Assembly: GCA_930367215.1 (NCBI GenBank)
Contig: OV884056.1
Coordinates: forward strand, 235,901,127 to 235,965,126
Origin: Pollenia angustigena
Lineage: Eukaryota; Arthropoda; Insecta; Diptera; Polleniidae
Reading direction: 5' to 3'
DNA length: 64,000 nucleotides
How positions within the stretch are numbered: position 1 is the stretch's first letter; the number at the start of each line of letters is the position of its first letter. The notes below the pieces were generated by a model, which saw only the letters and a program-made list of their open reading frames with translations, did no database searches and was not told where the DNA came from. Made by a program: the position numbers and the translations under genes. Shown piece after piece: positions 13,306-23,678 of this stretch.

Positions 13306-13695
13306 TTTTGCCCGCCCCCCCCTAGATTTTATCCTGGCTACGCCCATGTATTCGTCTACTGTCATCGGGAATATGTATGCCTGCAAAGTTTCATCCATTT
13401 GCATTGAGTAAAAGGCGGTAAAAACGCATTTACAAAAAAAATTTCGCCCCCCCCTAGATTTTATCCTGGCTACGCCCATGCATTCGTGTATTGTCATCGG
13501 GAATATGCATGCCTGCAAAGTTTCATCAATTTGCATTGAGTAAAAGGCGGTCAAAAAAGCATTTTACCAAAAAAAACATTTTTGCCCCCCCCCCCCCTAG
13601 ATTTTATCCTGGCTACGCCCATGTATTCGTGTATTGTCATCGGGAATATGTATGCCTGCAAAGTTTCATCCATTTGCATTGAGTATAAGGCGGTT
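13306..13695. repeat. three tandem copies of a 130-140-bp unit joined by poly-C and poly-A runs
   Basis: TAGATTTTATCCTGGCTACG recurs at 13323, 13455 and 13598 (periods 132 and 143), each preceded by a run of 9-14 C and followed by CATCGGGAATATGTATGCC and GCAAAGTTTCATC-ATTTGC. The spacing differs through the homopolymer linkers. Long open frames here are by-products of the repeat, not genes. Confidence 0.9.
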
Positions 13696-13785
13696 AAATT
13701 AACGTTACAAGATTTGATTTTCCGAAGTGAAGCTAAAGAAGAGGTTTTAATAATAAAAAGACATTTAAATATATCGCACATTAAA

Positions 13786-14077
13786 TCATAAACAGGCACA
13801 ACTCAAAATATGGTAACAATTTTTTAATAAAATTGATTCATTTTTGATATTCTTTAATTAGGCTTGAGTTCATTAAATTTAATTTTCATTAAATTTCACA
13901 AATATTAACCCTTTAGTGTATACCTGGGTCTGGCCAAGCATTTGTTTTTGATTTTTTTCCAGTTCTTTTTCATATAATTAACAAAATTTTCGTGGTCGCT
14001 AAATATCTGATTTGTAAACTTGTTTATGAAAAAATGATTTTAATGAATTTAATAAATTTTGAGTTGAGCCTGTTGAT
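13786..14077. mobile_element. inverted-repeat element, AAATCATAAACAGGCACAAC ends
   Basis: Left AACAGGCACAACTCAAAAT is mirrored by ATTTTGAGTTGAGCCTGTT. The interior AT-rich arms also pair (AATTTTTTAATAAAAT region). The inner segment ACCCTTTAGTGTATACCTGG resembles sequence at 34377, inside hAT element S. Confidence 0.6.
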
Positions 14078-14085
14078 GATTGAGG

Positions 14086-14222
14086 GCTAATTTTGCCAAC
14101 TGTATTTAAATATCAGTATAGATCTATAGATTTATCTTATAAATATAGATTTTCATATAATTTTGTTTTTGTTTTGACATGAAAAACAAAAATTGATATT
14201 TTAATACAGTTGGTGAAATAGG
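14086..14222. mobile_element. MITE U copy 1 (GCCAACTGTATTTAAATATC arms)
   Basis: Left GCTAATTTTGCCAACTGTA and right TACAGTTGGTGAAATAGGC are inverted repeats. A second, twice-interrupted copy spans 37382-38168. Confidence 0.7.
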
Positions 14223-14340
14223 CACTGAGTGTACGATATCTACTAAGGGCGGGTTGATTTGTATGGATAAAAAAAAAAAATAAAAATCGTATAGCAAAAA
14301 CGTAATCTAAAAACGTAGAAACTATGGGTTTAAAATCAAA

Positions 14341-14567
14341 TCCTAATCCGCGCCTCTCGACTTGAAAATTTTTTTACTTGGGTGAATATTTTTTTTAATG
14401 TACATAAGTTTTGAGTGTAGCAAAATATAAAGTGTAAAAGAACTACCTTCCTGAACAATTTTATTCAGAAAATTCGATTTCTTTTTGGAAAAAGCTATTT
14501 CTGCAAACAATATTTTTTTGGCAAAGGTGGACATATACGTTTTCAAGTTGATAAGTGCGGATTAGGG
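14341..14567. mobile_element. small inverted-repeat element in the left arm of Z
   Basis: TCCTAATCCGCGCCTCTCGA (14341) pairs with the complement ending GCGGATTAGGG (14567); CGACTTGAAAA pairs with TTTTCAAGTTG. Non-coding. Confidence 0.6.
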
Positions 14568-15548
14568 TTTTATTTTTGATACATAGGCGCATATTCAGAA
14601 ATCATAACTAAAGTTGTAAATTACAAAACAGATACTATAAAATAGTTCATAGATAGTTATAGATCTTGTTCACAATTCATAACTAACGTAGTAACAGCTC
14701 TCAGCTGATAGAAGAAATGCAACCATGCATATTGGCATGTAGAGAAAATTAAATGTCGATAATATTTTGTACGATATACTCTGTAATTAATTAAAAAGCT
14801 TATCAAACTATTCAAACCCCATTTTATGTTCTTTAAAGAATTAACACAAATTCTAAAAAGGTTATTTTTTGGTTATAATAGTATATAAATCAATTCAAAT
14901 AAGGACATGTAAAAATAAAAATATTCAATAGAATTTTATCGGCTAAAGTCTGGTACTCTGTTCAACATTTCACGTGAAATGCTGTCATATGAAAGAAACT
15001 TGTGCGGAATATCTCTGAAATAATGTGGATAGAGTTGTACTCTGTTCATTTTGTGAAAAAGTTCCGAAATGTTTCTGGCAACATTTTTTTACAACTGCGA
15101 AATAAAGTTAGCTGCACTAATTTCACGTGGAATTTTAGGCTGTAGGAAAAATCGCCCAAAGAAAAATGGCCCAAAAAAATAATGAAAAATCGCCCAAAAG
15201 AACATGAAAAATGACCCAAAAAGTTAAATATGAAATTTTGCCCAATAAAAACGAAAAAGGGCCCAAAAAAAATGAAAAATTACTAAAAAAGCAAAAACGA
15301 ATTTTTTCTAAAAAAAAAAAAAAAAATTAAAAATTACCCAATTTGCAAAAAAGTGTTTATTATTCATATAAATTTAGTTACATACAATTGTAAGATTTAT
15401 GTAAAAAATTGCATTGTATCGTCAACAGTATGGACAGTAATACTTATTTGAGCCCTCCGCCAAACTTTGTGCACTCTTCAATAGTTAAATATTAATAAAT
15501 CATTGCATAGTTATAATCAATTACTCAAAACAGAATATAGCTTTTTGC

Positions 15549-16337
15549 AAGGTGACATGTCATAACGTCCAGTTTCGTAGTGTCCATGGACACTGCGTCC
15601 ATAATTTCTAAAGGTGTTAAATACAAAAAAAAAAGATCACGCAGAGAAAAACATGTTTTAATATAGTCACAATCAACAAAACTATTTTTAAAGAAACTTA
15701 TTTTACCATAATATGGTTGTCGGTGACAATGATTTGGTTGAATCAAACATAATAAGGTTAAAATTTGTTTAAAAATGGTTTTGTTGTTTTTTCTCTGGGT
15801 GCATATATTAAACATATAACGAAAACACTTTTGGGCGCAAGGATTTTCTCCCCTATGGTGTAACAAATGCCGGCAGCGCTTACTTAAGCGACTCGGAATA
15901 GCCGGCCTTCGGCCGGGCGCAAGGATTTTGTCATCTATGATATAACAAAGACCGGCTTCGCTGACTAAAGCTTCTCTGCGCAGACGGCCTTTGGGCGGGC
16001 GCATGGATTTTTTCCTTTATGGTATAACAAGTAACGGTTTCGCTAAGTAAAGCTTCTAAAATCTGCCTTGTTTCCGAAAGAAGGCCGCCTTCGCAGAGAA
16101 GCTTCAGTTAGCGAAGCCGGTTTTTGTTATACCATAGAAGAGAAAATCCTTGGTCCCGGCCGAAAGCCGGCTGTGCAGAAAAGCTTTAATTAGCGAAGCC
16201 GGTACTTGTTTTATCATGAAAGCATAGCCGAAGGCATGAAAGCATGTTGTGGACATTATGAGACTTTACAAAGTGACATAACGTCCACGGACTTTATGAC
16301 GGACACTATGACACTGGACGTTATGACATGCCACCTT
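15549..16337. mobile_element. element C inside B (AAGGTGACATGTCATAACG ends)
   Basis: Left AAGGTGACATGTCATAACG and right CGTTATGACATGCCACCTT are inverted. The interior holds repeated, partly inverted modules GCGCAAGGATTTT, TGGTATAACAA, AGCCGGC-TTCGCC and AGAGAAGCTT (15835-16210) and is unusually GC-rich for this region. A fragment of the same interior is at 27826-27910. Confidence 0.85.
15638..15802. mobile_element. element D copy 1 (CACGCAGAGAAAAA ends), inside C
   Basis: CACGCAGAGAAAAAC (left) and TTTTTTCTCTGGGTG (right) are inverted. The inner arms CAACAAAACTATTTTTAAA pair with TTTAAAAATGGTTTTGTTG. It belongs to the same family as 44675-45944 and 58398-59230 (ATAATATGGTTGTC motif). Confidence 0.8.
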
Positions 16338-16817
16338 TTTGGAATATGTCCCGTTATTTTTACAAATAACATTTAGGAATTCAATGTATAATGATAATGA
16401 ATGATTTAGACAAATAGTATGTAAGATTTAGACGAAATTTTTAAAAATATGAAAGATGGCCCGAAAAAATGGACAAAATTAAAAAAGATTTTTGCTTCTT
16501 TGAATTTATCAACTGACTAGATGACCCGTGCGACTAATTCGCACCGTAATTTTTATCAATGAAAATATTAATTTTTCAATTTCTAATTATATTTCGTCAT
16601 TAGTGTTAGAAATAAGCTTTAAAATGAGATATCATTCATTAAATTTGATGCGGTGGTATGGGAGATATTTGCAACCGACAAAAAAAAGTGCTTTAGAAAT
16701 AATATATATGATGATTCTAGTTAATTTGGGTGCGCTGAATTCAAAACTGTAATCAGTTTTACCAATTACCCAAATTTTTTTTCCAAAATTTTTTTTTTTT
16801 ATCAAAATTTTTTATTT

Positions 16818-17003
16818 ACTGTTATAGGTAGTTATTGCCAAAAAAAAAAACTCCCAAATTTTAAGTATTTTTTTTTATTTTAATAAATCTGTATGAAACA
16901 GTTTTACTTCTTTTTATTTTTTTAAATTCCTATGGAAAAGTTTTACTTTCTAAATACTTAAAAAAATTTGGGAGCTTTTTTTTTTGGCAATAACTATAAC
17001 AGT
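16818..17003. mobile_element. palindrome G at the centre of E
   Basis: ACTGTTATAGGTAGTTATTGCC and GGCAATAACTATAACAGT are inverted, and CTCCCAAATTTTAAGTATTT pairs with AAATACTTAAAAAAATTTGG. Almost fully palindromic, 186 bp. Confidence 0.82.
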
Positions 17004-18008
17004 ACACAGAAAAAATTATTTTTCCAATTCAAACAAAAAATTTGTAGAATCAAACAATTTTTTGTCTGAAATCGGTCCTATAAACAAATTCGCATATTCA
17101 AACAATTTATTTGCATTTTGCTTATTGAAAAAAAACACTGATTTTTTCAAACAAATAATTTAACTGAATCAAACAAAAAGTTTACTGAAATTCATATACT
17201 AAATTTCAAAATAAAAAAACAGGTTTTTGCACAAGCAATGATGCGCACACAAGCAGGCACTGTATTAGAAGATGATGGCAGAGAGAGCAGAGCGGCCGGA
17301 TGGCTTTGAGACACATTTTTTTGTTTGAATAATTTTTGAACGAAGTTCTTTTTTTATACACACAATGTTTTTCGTCATCACTCACTGTTGCTGTATCCTT
17401 TCCTTTGCTAATGAAGAAGAAATGTAACCCAAAAACGGCGACAGACCGACTCGATATGTTTTTCGTCATCATTATATTTTTGTATTTGATGTATTTAAGC
17501 AAACAGTTTGAAAAAATTGAATACGGGATTTTGGTTTTTTTTTTAACCAACTTTGAAACCAACCAAAATTTTATTTTGTTTCTTATAATGTTGTTGTTGT
17601 TGTTTAAAAAGAGTGAAACGTTTTTTTACCTATTATTTTTTTTTTTTTTTTACTTCAAACCTCTTCATCTTTCTTACTGTTGTACTTTTTTAAAGTGTCG
17701 AAAAATAGACTGTATGTGTTTTTTGTTGTAGTTCTTATATTTCACAGTAGGAAGTGTTGCTTACGATCAAATAAAAAAATGCAAAAAGACGACAACATTA
17801 AAAAGCGTTAAATATTTCATACAAAATTATGAAAACTTGAAACCAATAACGCGTGTATTATATTTTTGAATGGTTGTCAACATTTTTGTTGGTTAAATAA
17901 AAATCAAACAAAAATTTTAATTGAATCAGTAAAAAAATTTATAGAAATTAAAAAAATTTTCAAACAAGCGTTTGTTTGAAAATAAATCGGCAATAATTTT
18001 TTCTGTGT
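17004..18008. mobile_element. element F beside G within E (ACACAGAAAAAATTATT ends)
   Basis: ACACAGAAAAAATTATT on the left and AATAATTTTTTCTGTGT on the right are perfect 17-bp inverted repeats, followed on both sides by AATTCAAACAAA-type subterminal repeats (17035-17200, 17890-17975). 1005 bp. Open frames here (17206-17731, both strands) overlap each other and look non-coding. Confidence 0.82.
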
Positions 18009-19145
18009 AAATAAAAAATTTTGATAAAAAGAAAAAAAATTTGGAAAAAAAATTTGGGTAATTGGTGTAATTGGAGGTCATAAGTGGAGGGTATAAAAAG
18101 TTATATCATGAAAACTAGAGCTGATAGAGACAAACTGATTACAGTTTTGAATTCAGCGCAGCCAAATTAACTAGAATCAGTTGATAAATTTAAAGAAGCA
18201 AATTGAGTGTTGGCCTGTGAAATCATCAAATTTAAAAAACGAAAAATCACCCAATAATAACGAAAAATAGCCCAAAAATTTTGGGTCACTTTTCATATGA
18301 ATTCAGGCCCAATTTTACATGGAATTTTTTTGGGCGATTTTTCATTATTTTTTTTGCCATTTTTCTTTGAGCGATATTTCCTACAGCCGGAAAGCAAAAG
18401 CAAAAAAGGATGAACTGATTATTTAATAAGAAATAAAAAATTAATATAACGCAACCGGTAATAGTTTTTTATCCATATTTACTTTCTTTTTTTTTTTAAA
18501 TTATTTTTAATAAAATACATGTGGGGTTTGTTTACATACGCAAAACGATGTCGCATACTGTGCAGGAATAAAATCGGCAAATTGTGCAAACTCGCATGAT
18601 TGGTAACATCGATACATGTCAAAATTTTCGTGTGAAATAATAAATGTTGCTCAACATTTTTCACAAATTTGGACAGAGTACTAGGCTTTAGAACACATCT
18701 CTAGTTTATTTTTTTTAAGGATGTTTTTTGGATGCAGTAGAAATGCATTTCAAATGGATTGCGGCGTGTTTTATACGTCTTAACTGTTTTTTGCCATGTT
18801 TTTATCTGATATTATTTGAATATCTCTTATGACTTGTTCCATTTATTTTTTTATAACGACTTCAAAAATGTTGTACTTTTGAAATAAACTATAAAATGAT
18901 ATCAATCAGCTGTTCTTTGAATGTATTAGTTAGTTGGCATTTAGTTATAGCTTTACCTATAACTAGGTGTAAACTTTTTATGCTGAAAGTAATTATCTGT
19001 GAATAACTTTAATAGGTACTTAAAAAAGTTAACACTTGGTAATAATTTATGAATATGCGCCATAGTTTCTTCGGAGAATTTTCTTAGAATTTTATGTAGT
19101 CTAGGTTTTTGCTATACGATTTACAAAAAAGGATTCATCCGCCCT

Positions 19146-20078
19146 AATGTGCATACATACAATTTGATGCATTTTTTTAATAAAATAAAAAATAAATTTT
19201 TTGGTTTTCGACAACCACAGTTTTAAAAATAAAATTCGAACGTGACGATTTTATTTGCCATTTAAAGAAAAGTCTACATTATTTTTGACTCATTGTTTGT
19301 CTTGTGATGGAGTAATTTATTTTTAAATGTTTAGTGTGGACTTTCATTTATTTTCTTTATTTCTGTCATTGTATTAAAAATAATCGTCTGAAAGTTTTAA
19401 TTTAAATTACCTCGCAGTACGCTATAGTTGAGATGAAAGCTAATTGTAATGATGTACTGTTATTAAGTTTTTTATTCGATAAGAAATCCGAGGAAAGCGA
19501 AAGAAAGAGAGAACAGTAATATTTCAAAAACACAACTTAATTTTAACTTAATCCACAGTTACGTTTTTTATTTACGCCTTCTATAAACCTTAAGACTATG
19601 AATATTTTTAACAAGTCATCAATATTAAAAAGATACAAAACCAGTCTTACGTACCGAAGTAGTTTAACCGTGGCTATCAATTTTAAACTTTAATGCAAAA
19701 TTGCTAAAAAAAAAAACATCAAATTTTTAATGAAGTTTGAAATTTTATCCGCTATAACTCTTTCATTTATTGGCTTATCTTCACAAACGATGGTTTTTTT
19801 TAGAAATTTTATAACCTTTTACTAAAAAGAAAGAAACACATAATCCGCTTAAAATTTTTGGAGATATTTGCATTTCAGTCACATCATCTTTTTTAAAAAC
19901 ACAAATAACGGTTGTTTTGGAATATCTCCAAAACTGTTCTACTTTTAACAATTCTGACGTCATATTCGGATTCAGCGGAAAATTTTACATAAAGATTAGG
20001 TGTCAAATTCATTTGGTTAAAAAACGGTCACGTAGCGTTATCGAAGCTTGTCAACAGATGGCTTTGCTTGTCTGGTAT
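19146..20078. other. AT-rich DNA, no recognised feature
   Basis: Ordinary low-complexity intronic sequence. GGAGATATTTGC / GAATATCTCC at 19860-19928 form a short weak dyad. Confidence 0.5.
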
Positions 20079-20892
20079 CCCAACAAACACGGAGGTATGA
20101 TTTCAAATTGAAAATGATTTGAAATCAAACGTTTTCTTAAACGACAAACGTTTGATAATGATTTGAAAATAATTTGAAATTCATAGCGTTCTCAACAAAA
20201 AGGGGAAATTATTTTCAAATTGAGAAATGCCTTTATTTTCAACTTGCTTTCAAACGTAATTTTCAAATGTTTTTCAAATGTGGATTATAATACAATGTGG
20301 AATATAAATAAAAATATTTAATTTTTTTTTAATTCAAATTTATTATTTATTTAAATAAACTGTGAGATAAACATTCGGCACCATAGCTAAAAGATGGAAT
20401 AATGTTCTTTCCGTCCTCTAATTCTTGGAGAGGCAACCTACTTGGCTCCCTTTTATTTTGAGGACTGTAGCACCGCGATCGTTCAACAAACTTTCTCCAC
20501 TTTCCCGTTTGATTTTCCTTTTTTTCATATTTTTAATCATTGTAATTACTCACAAATAATTTTTATTATTCACAAAAATTTATTAAAATTTATTTTTAAT
20601 TGTAAAACACATGTAACCACAAAGTAAAAAATGTAACTTTAATCGCCATTTTTAATGATTACATTTATTTTTCGCTTTAGTATTGCCAAGTTTATTTTTG
20701 ATTTGAATTTAACATTTGACAAACACTTGACATCAAATTGATAAAACATTTGATATCAAATGTTTATTTTCAAATCATTATCAATTTGAATTTAAATGTT
20801 AAATCAAACAATTGAAAAACGTTTGAGAATTGTGTTTGATGTCAAATGATAAAGTCATTTCATATCAAAGGTTTGACTTCGTGTTTGTTGGG
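20079..20892. mobile_element. inverted-repeat element with CCCAACAAACACG ends
   Basis: CCCAACAAACACG (20079) and CGTGTTTGTTGGG (to 20892) are perfect inverted repeats. Both arms carry many copies of ATTTGAAAT / CAAACGTTT / TTGAAAATAATTTGAAAT motifs. The centre (20345-20525) differs in composition and is open on the minus strand for about 62 codons (20347-20532) without an ATG; it could be captured sequence. Confidence 0.8.
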
Positions 20893-21370
20893 ATTGTTCA
20901 GGATGTTATATGTATATATGAATATGCTACAAAAGCTTAAGAATAGAATTTGAGAGTTAACTGGAATAAGAAATTTAATCATTCTTAAAAAATTAAGAAA
21001 ATTGGGTACTACATGAACTTAGAAATATCGGAGAGTGATTTTACTCATTAAAATTTTGTTTCAGTGCTATTATAGTTATATTATGAACTGTTTGCACGGG
21101 ACAAATACTGTGAATCAAATAAACGAAAGTATCCAAGAAATTATTAAAAAATACGAAATTGTGTTTTGCAGTACAAAATTTGTCATTTAAAAAAAAAAAT
21201 CGTCAAATTTAGGGTACAAATCGTCAATGAGCAATTTTTGAACCCCAAAATCATCATAATGACGATAAATCGTTAAATCTGGCAGCAGTGATCCCAATAG
21301 GTATCAGTATTTACAGATCGACAATGCAGTGTTTGCAATAAGCCTTTTAAAAATTGTTTACATGTATAAT

Positions 21371-21563
21371 TAAGCTTCGTACAGACGATGGTCAGATCTT
21401 ACAATGTTGTCATTAAAATTGCCTAAAAATGTCTTGCAACTGTCTGAACATTGTAAGCTCATTTTCATTTGGCAGATGTGTAAAATTAATGCATCTGACA
21501 ATGGTACCATTGTCAGAAAAATGACAATATTGTAATATCTGACCATCGTCTGTTCGAAGCTTT
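21371..21563. mobile_element. palindromic MITE with TAAGCTTCG-ACAGACGATGG arms
   Basis: TAAGCTTCGTACAGACGATG and CATCGTCTGTTCGAAGCTTTA are inverted, continuing through GGTCAGATCTTACAATGTTG. About 45-bp arms. Confidence 0.85.
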
Positions 21564-21751
21564 AGCAATAAGTATTTTTATTGTCGTCTGCAACTAACGC
21601 GTTAATATGAAATAATTAAAACAAAGCCAAACTTTTGAAATATTGTTCATATTTGCGAATGGCATTAAATTTCCATTCAAAAACGTTTTTTCCATAAAAA
21701 TTAAAGTTCCTTATGTTAAGGTAAAACGCCCCGCTCTCTTAAAAATATCCA

Positions 21752-21983
21752 GGGGCCTGATTCTGGCAGTCGTGATCGAGTACTTTCTCGATTAGAAAGC
21801 AATTTAACATCTAATTATTTCAGTCAATAATGAACGAATCGGGATTATTTTTACGGTGTTGTAAAGCATTAATTTGAGTTTCAAAACACTGAAAAAATAA
21901 TTTTGATTCGTTCAGTATCGACCGAAATAAAATTGCTTTCGAATCGAGAAAGTACTCGATCACGACTGCCAGAATTAGGCCCC
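21752..21983. mobile_element. palindromic MITE with GGGGCCTGATTCTGGCAGTC ends
   Basis: GGGGCCTGATTCTGGCAGTC pairs with GACTGCCAGAATTAGGCCCC, and GTGATCGAGTACTTTCTCGA with its complement. Arms are about 65 bp, including GAACGAATC / GATTCGTTC. Confidence 0.88.
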
Positions 21984-22439
21984 AGATATTTGCCGTGTCC
22001 GCTAACAGTGATATTTTTGTCTCTCATTTTCAAAAACCATCGGTGCATTCATTTTCCATTTATTGGGTATTCGGAAGACCGCACATTTTTCTTTTTCCAA
22101 GTCAAATAAACGTATTGTTAGAAAATTAAAAAAAAACAAAGTTATTTGCTAAATTAGTAATACTTTTTCCTAAATGTTTCAAAAATTTCAGATTTTTCTT
22201 TTTAAAGTTTAAAACTGATGCTTTAATTAATTCATGTATAAGAACTTTTCACGTTAAAATTATATTTAAAAATGTATAGAATTCCATGTTAATGTGAGAA
22301 CTAACTTAAAAGTGTATGTAAAACATTTTGATTAACAACTGAAGACAATTTTAAAGAGATAGCTAGGGAAATCTCCAAGTTATTATGCGGTTGAATCAAA
22401 ATTGATCTTGATTTTAACACTGTGTAGGTAGATAAAAAC

Positions 22440-22580
22440 CGTTAAAATACAACTATAAGTTGTTCATATTTTAAAGCTTTTGCACAAGTTCATATTTTAG
22501 AGTAGTCAATGGAAGAAACTAAGTGTTCATATTTTGGGGTGTTCATATATTAGGGTGTTCATACTATCGCGAGTGCACTG
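22440..22580. repeat. GTGTTCATATTTT direct repeats ending GCGAGTGCACTGTA
   Basis: GTTCATATTTT occurs four to five times between 22461 and 22565, followed by CTATCGCGAGTGCACTGTA. This resembles one end of a pogo/Tigger-like element (CAGTGCACTCGCG next to TA). The other end was not found. Confidence 0.4.
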
Positions 22581-22773
22581 TATTTTAATCGCCAATGAAA
22601 CTAATATTACTTAATGGAATGTATGCTTAAAATAATTTAATCTAAAGTTATTTGAAGATATGTACTTATAAGATTATTCTTAATGTTAATAGGATCGAAA
22701 AATATCAATGCAAATATAAAAATTGTTAAATTCAGAGCATAATCTGCACAATTATAACGAAAGTATTAAAGCC

Positions 22774-22905
22774 TAAGGGCCATTACTACAACTTGAAGTT
22801 AGATAAAGTAAAGATTAAATTGACAGATAATAATGTGTTATCTGTCAAAAAGCGTCTGTTAACTGTCGGATAACAGCTAACGCCAAGTTATAATAATGGC
22901 CCTAA
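22774..22905. mobile_element. 132-bp MITE with TAAGGGCCATTA ends
   Basis: TAAGGGCCATTACTACAACTT and AAGTTATAATAATGGCCCTAA are inverted, with GTTATCTGTC / GACAGATAA repeats inside. Confidence 0.78.
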
Positions 22906-23156
22906 GAGGAATAAAATGCCTGAAAAAGCGAATAGGAACTGAAAACTCAATTTAATGATATTTTTTAGAGTTGGAAGATTAATAGATTTGATAGTTGGTG
23001 TCCAATGTAGAGTTGGTGTCCAATGTAGAGTTCGTAGACGGAATCAAAAAGAAACTGCTTTTGTATGTATTTCGATTTTTTGGGATGTTCCTTATACTGG
23101 GGATCCCATACGAACAAGGTGAGGCGTATTTCAGAGGTTCACAAATGAAATATATA

Positions 23157-23611
23157 CAGTAGAATTCTGAAAAAGTTAACCAAAATGTCCCAAGGGTTGT
23201 TAACTGTTTCGAACTATTTACTTTTCTAAGCGGGCTTAAATTTTAAAAATATTCAATAATAAACATGGATCTTTTGGAAATAAATCACTAAACTTATTCC
23301 AATGGCTTAGTTTTCATCATAACAAAAAAGAAACTTAGACTTTTCATATGTATTCGCCACACCCTCGAGAATTTCAAAAAAAATTTCTAATTTTTGAGAT
23401 CCATAACCCAACGCTTGTAGTTTTCTTTGAATATCTGAATTAATTTTGTTCAAACTCTCTACTTTCTGCTCATTTCCGATGCTTTTTACTAAAACATTCA
23501 GAAAAGTTAACTAAAAGTAAACTTTTTAGAGCGACGCAGGGACGTTCAAATTCGGTTAACTTATCCGCGAGATTAACTTTTCCGAGAGTTACCTTTTCCG
23601 CGATTCTACTG
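23157..23611. mobile_element. pogo/Tigger-like MITE (CAGTAGAAT ends, TA duplication)
   Basis: Ends CAGTAGAATTCTGAAAAAG and, on the complement, CAGTAGAATCGCGGAAAAGG, with TA on both sides (23155-23156, 23612-23613). Subterminal AGTTAACC / GGTTAACTT blocks recur. The ends follow the Tigger pattern. 455 bp, non-coding. Confidence 0.75.
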
Positions 23612-23678
23612 TACATAGTTGTCTTATGACACAAATGACGTCATAAAACTCCTTTTCTATATTATAATCAAAAAATAC

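Larger units (their letters stand above)
16492..18202. mobile_element. element E inside B (TTGCTTCTTT ends), interrupted
   Basis: Left TTGCTTCTTTGAATTTATC with AACTGA pairs with right TCAGTTGATAAATTTAAAG; further in, CTAGTTAATTTGG, GCGCTGAATTCAAAACTGTA and CCAATTACCCAAATTTTTTT all have complements at 18043-18180. The left arm has an extra 200-bp block (16517-16712, beginning GATGACCCGTGCG) and lacks about 80 bp present on the right. The centre holds palindrome G and element F. Confidence 0.8.
15138..18388. mobile_element. element B inserted in A (GGCTGTAGGAAA ends, GCCCAAAA subterminal repeats)
   Basis: Left GGCTGTAGGAAAAATCGCCC and right complement GGCTGTAGGAAATATCGCTC pair over arms of about 150 bp that are packed with GCCCAAAAAAAATGAAAAAT units. 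The uninterrupted element A copy reads straight through this junction (GGAATTTTAATCAAAAGC), confirming insertion. 3251 bp in total, mostly later insertions. No transposase frame. Confidence 0.88.
14948..18686. mobile_element. element A, interrupted copy (TGGTACTCTGTTCA ends)
   Basis: The left half (14948-15137) and right half (18389-18686) together match the uninterrupted 494-bp copy at 39831-40324 in inverse orientation, through shared blocks such as TGTGCGGAATATCT, GAGTTGTACTCTGTTCATTT, ACAACTGCGAAATAAAG and CGATGTCGCATACTGTGC. The interruption is element B. Confidence 0.88.
14246..19145. mobile_element. element Z, outer layer of the nested stack
   Basis: Left end AAGGGCGGGTTGATTTG, then CGTATAGCAAAAACGTA. 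The right end is the complement: TACGATTTACAAAA, GGATTCATCCGCCCT. The arms match for over 100 bp with gaps (AAACTATGG / CCATAGTTT and GCGCATATTCA / TGAATATGCGC). A fragment of the same family is at 60645-60790. All the elements at 14341-18686 lie inside it. Confidence 0.7.

Noticed and set aside
13174..13799. Open frames with repeated GVARIKSRGGR peptide
   Set aside because: Translation of the three tandem DNA units; opposite-strand frames are equally open.
15525..16004. 159-codon minus-strand frame rich in Arg
   Set aside because: Lies in elements C and D; composition follows their GC-rich mirrored modules and no protein family is recognisable.
17206..17731. Overlapping frames of 118 and 131 codons on opposite strands
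   Set aside because: Both in the centre of element F, mutually overlapping, T/F-rich low complexity.
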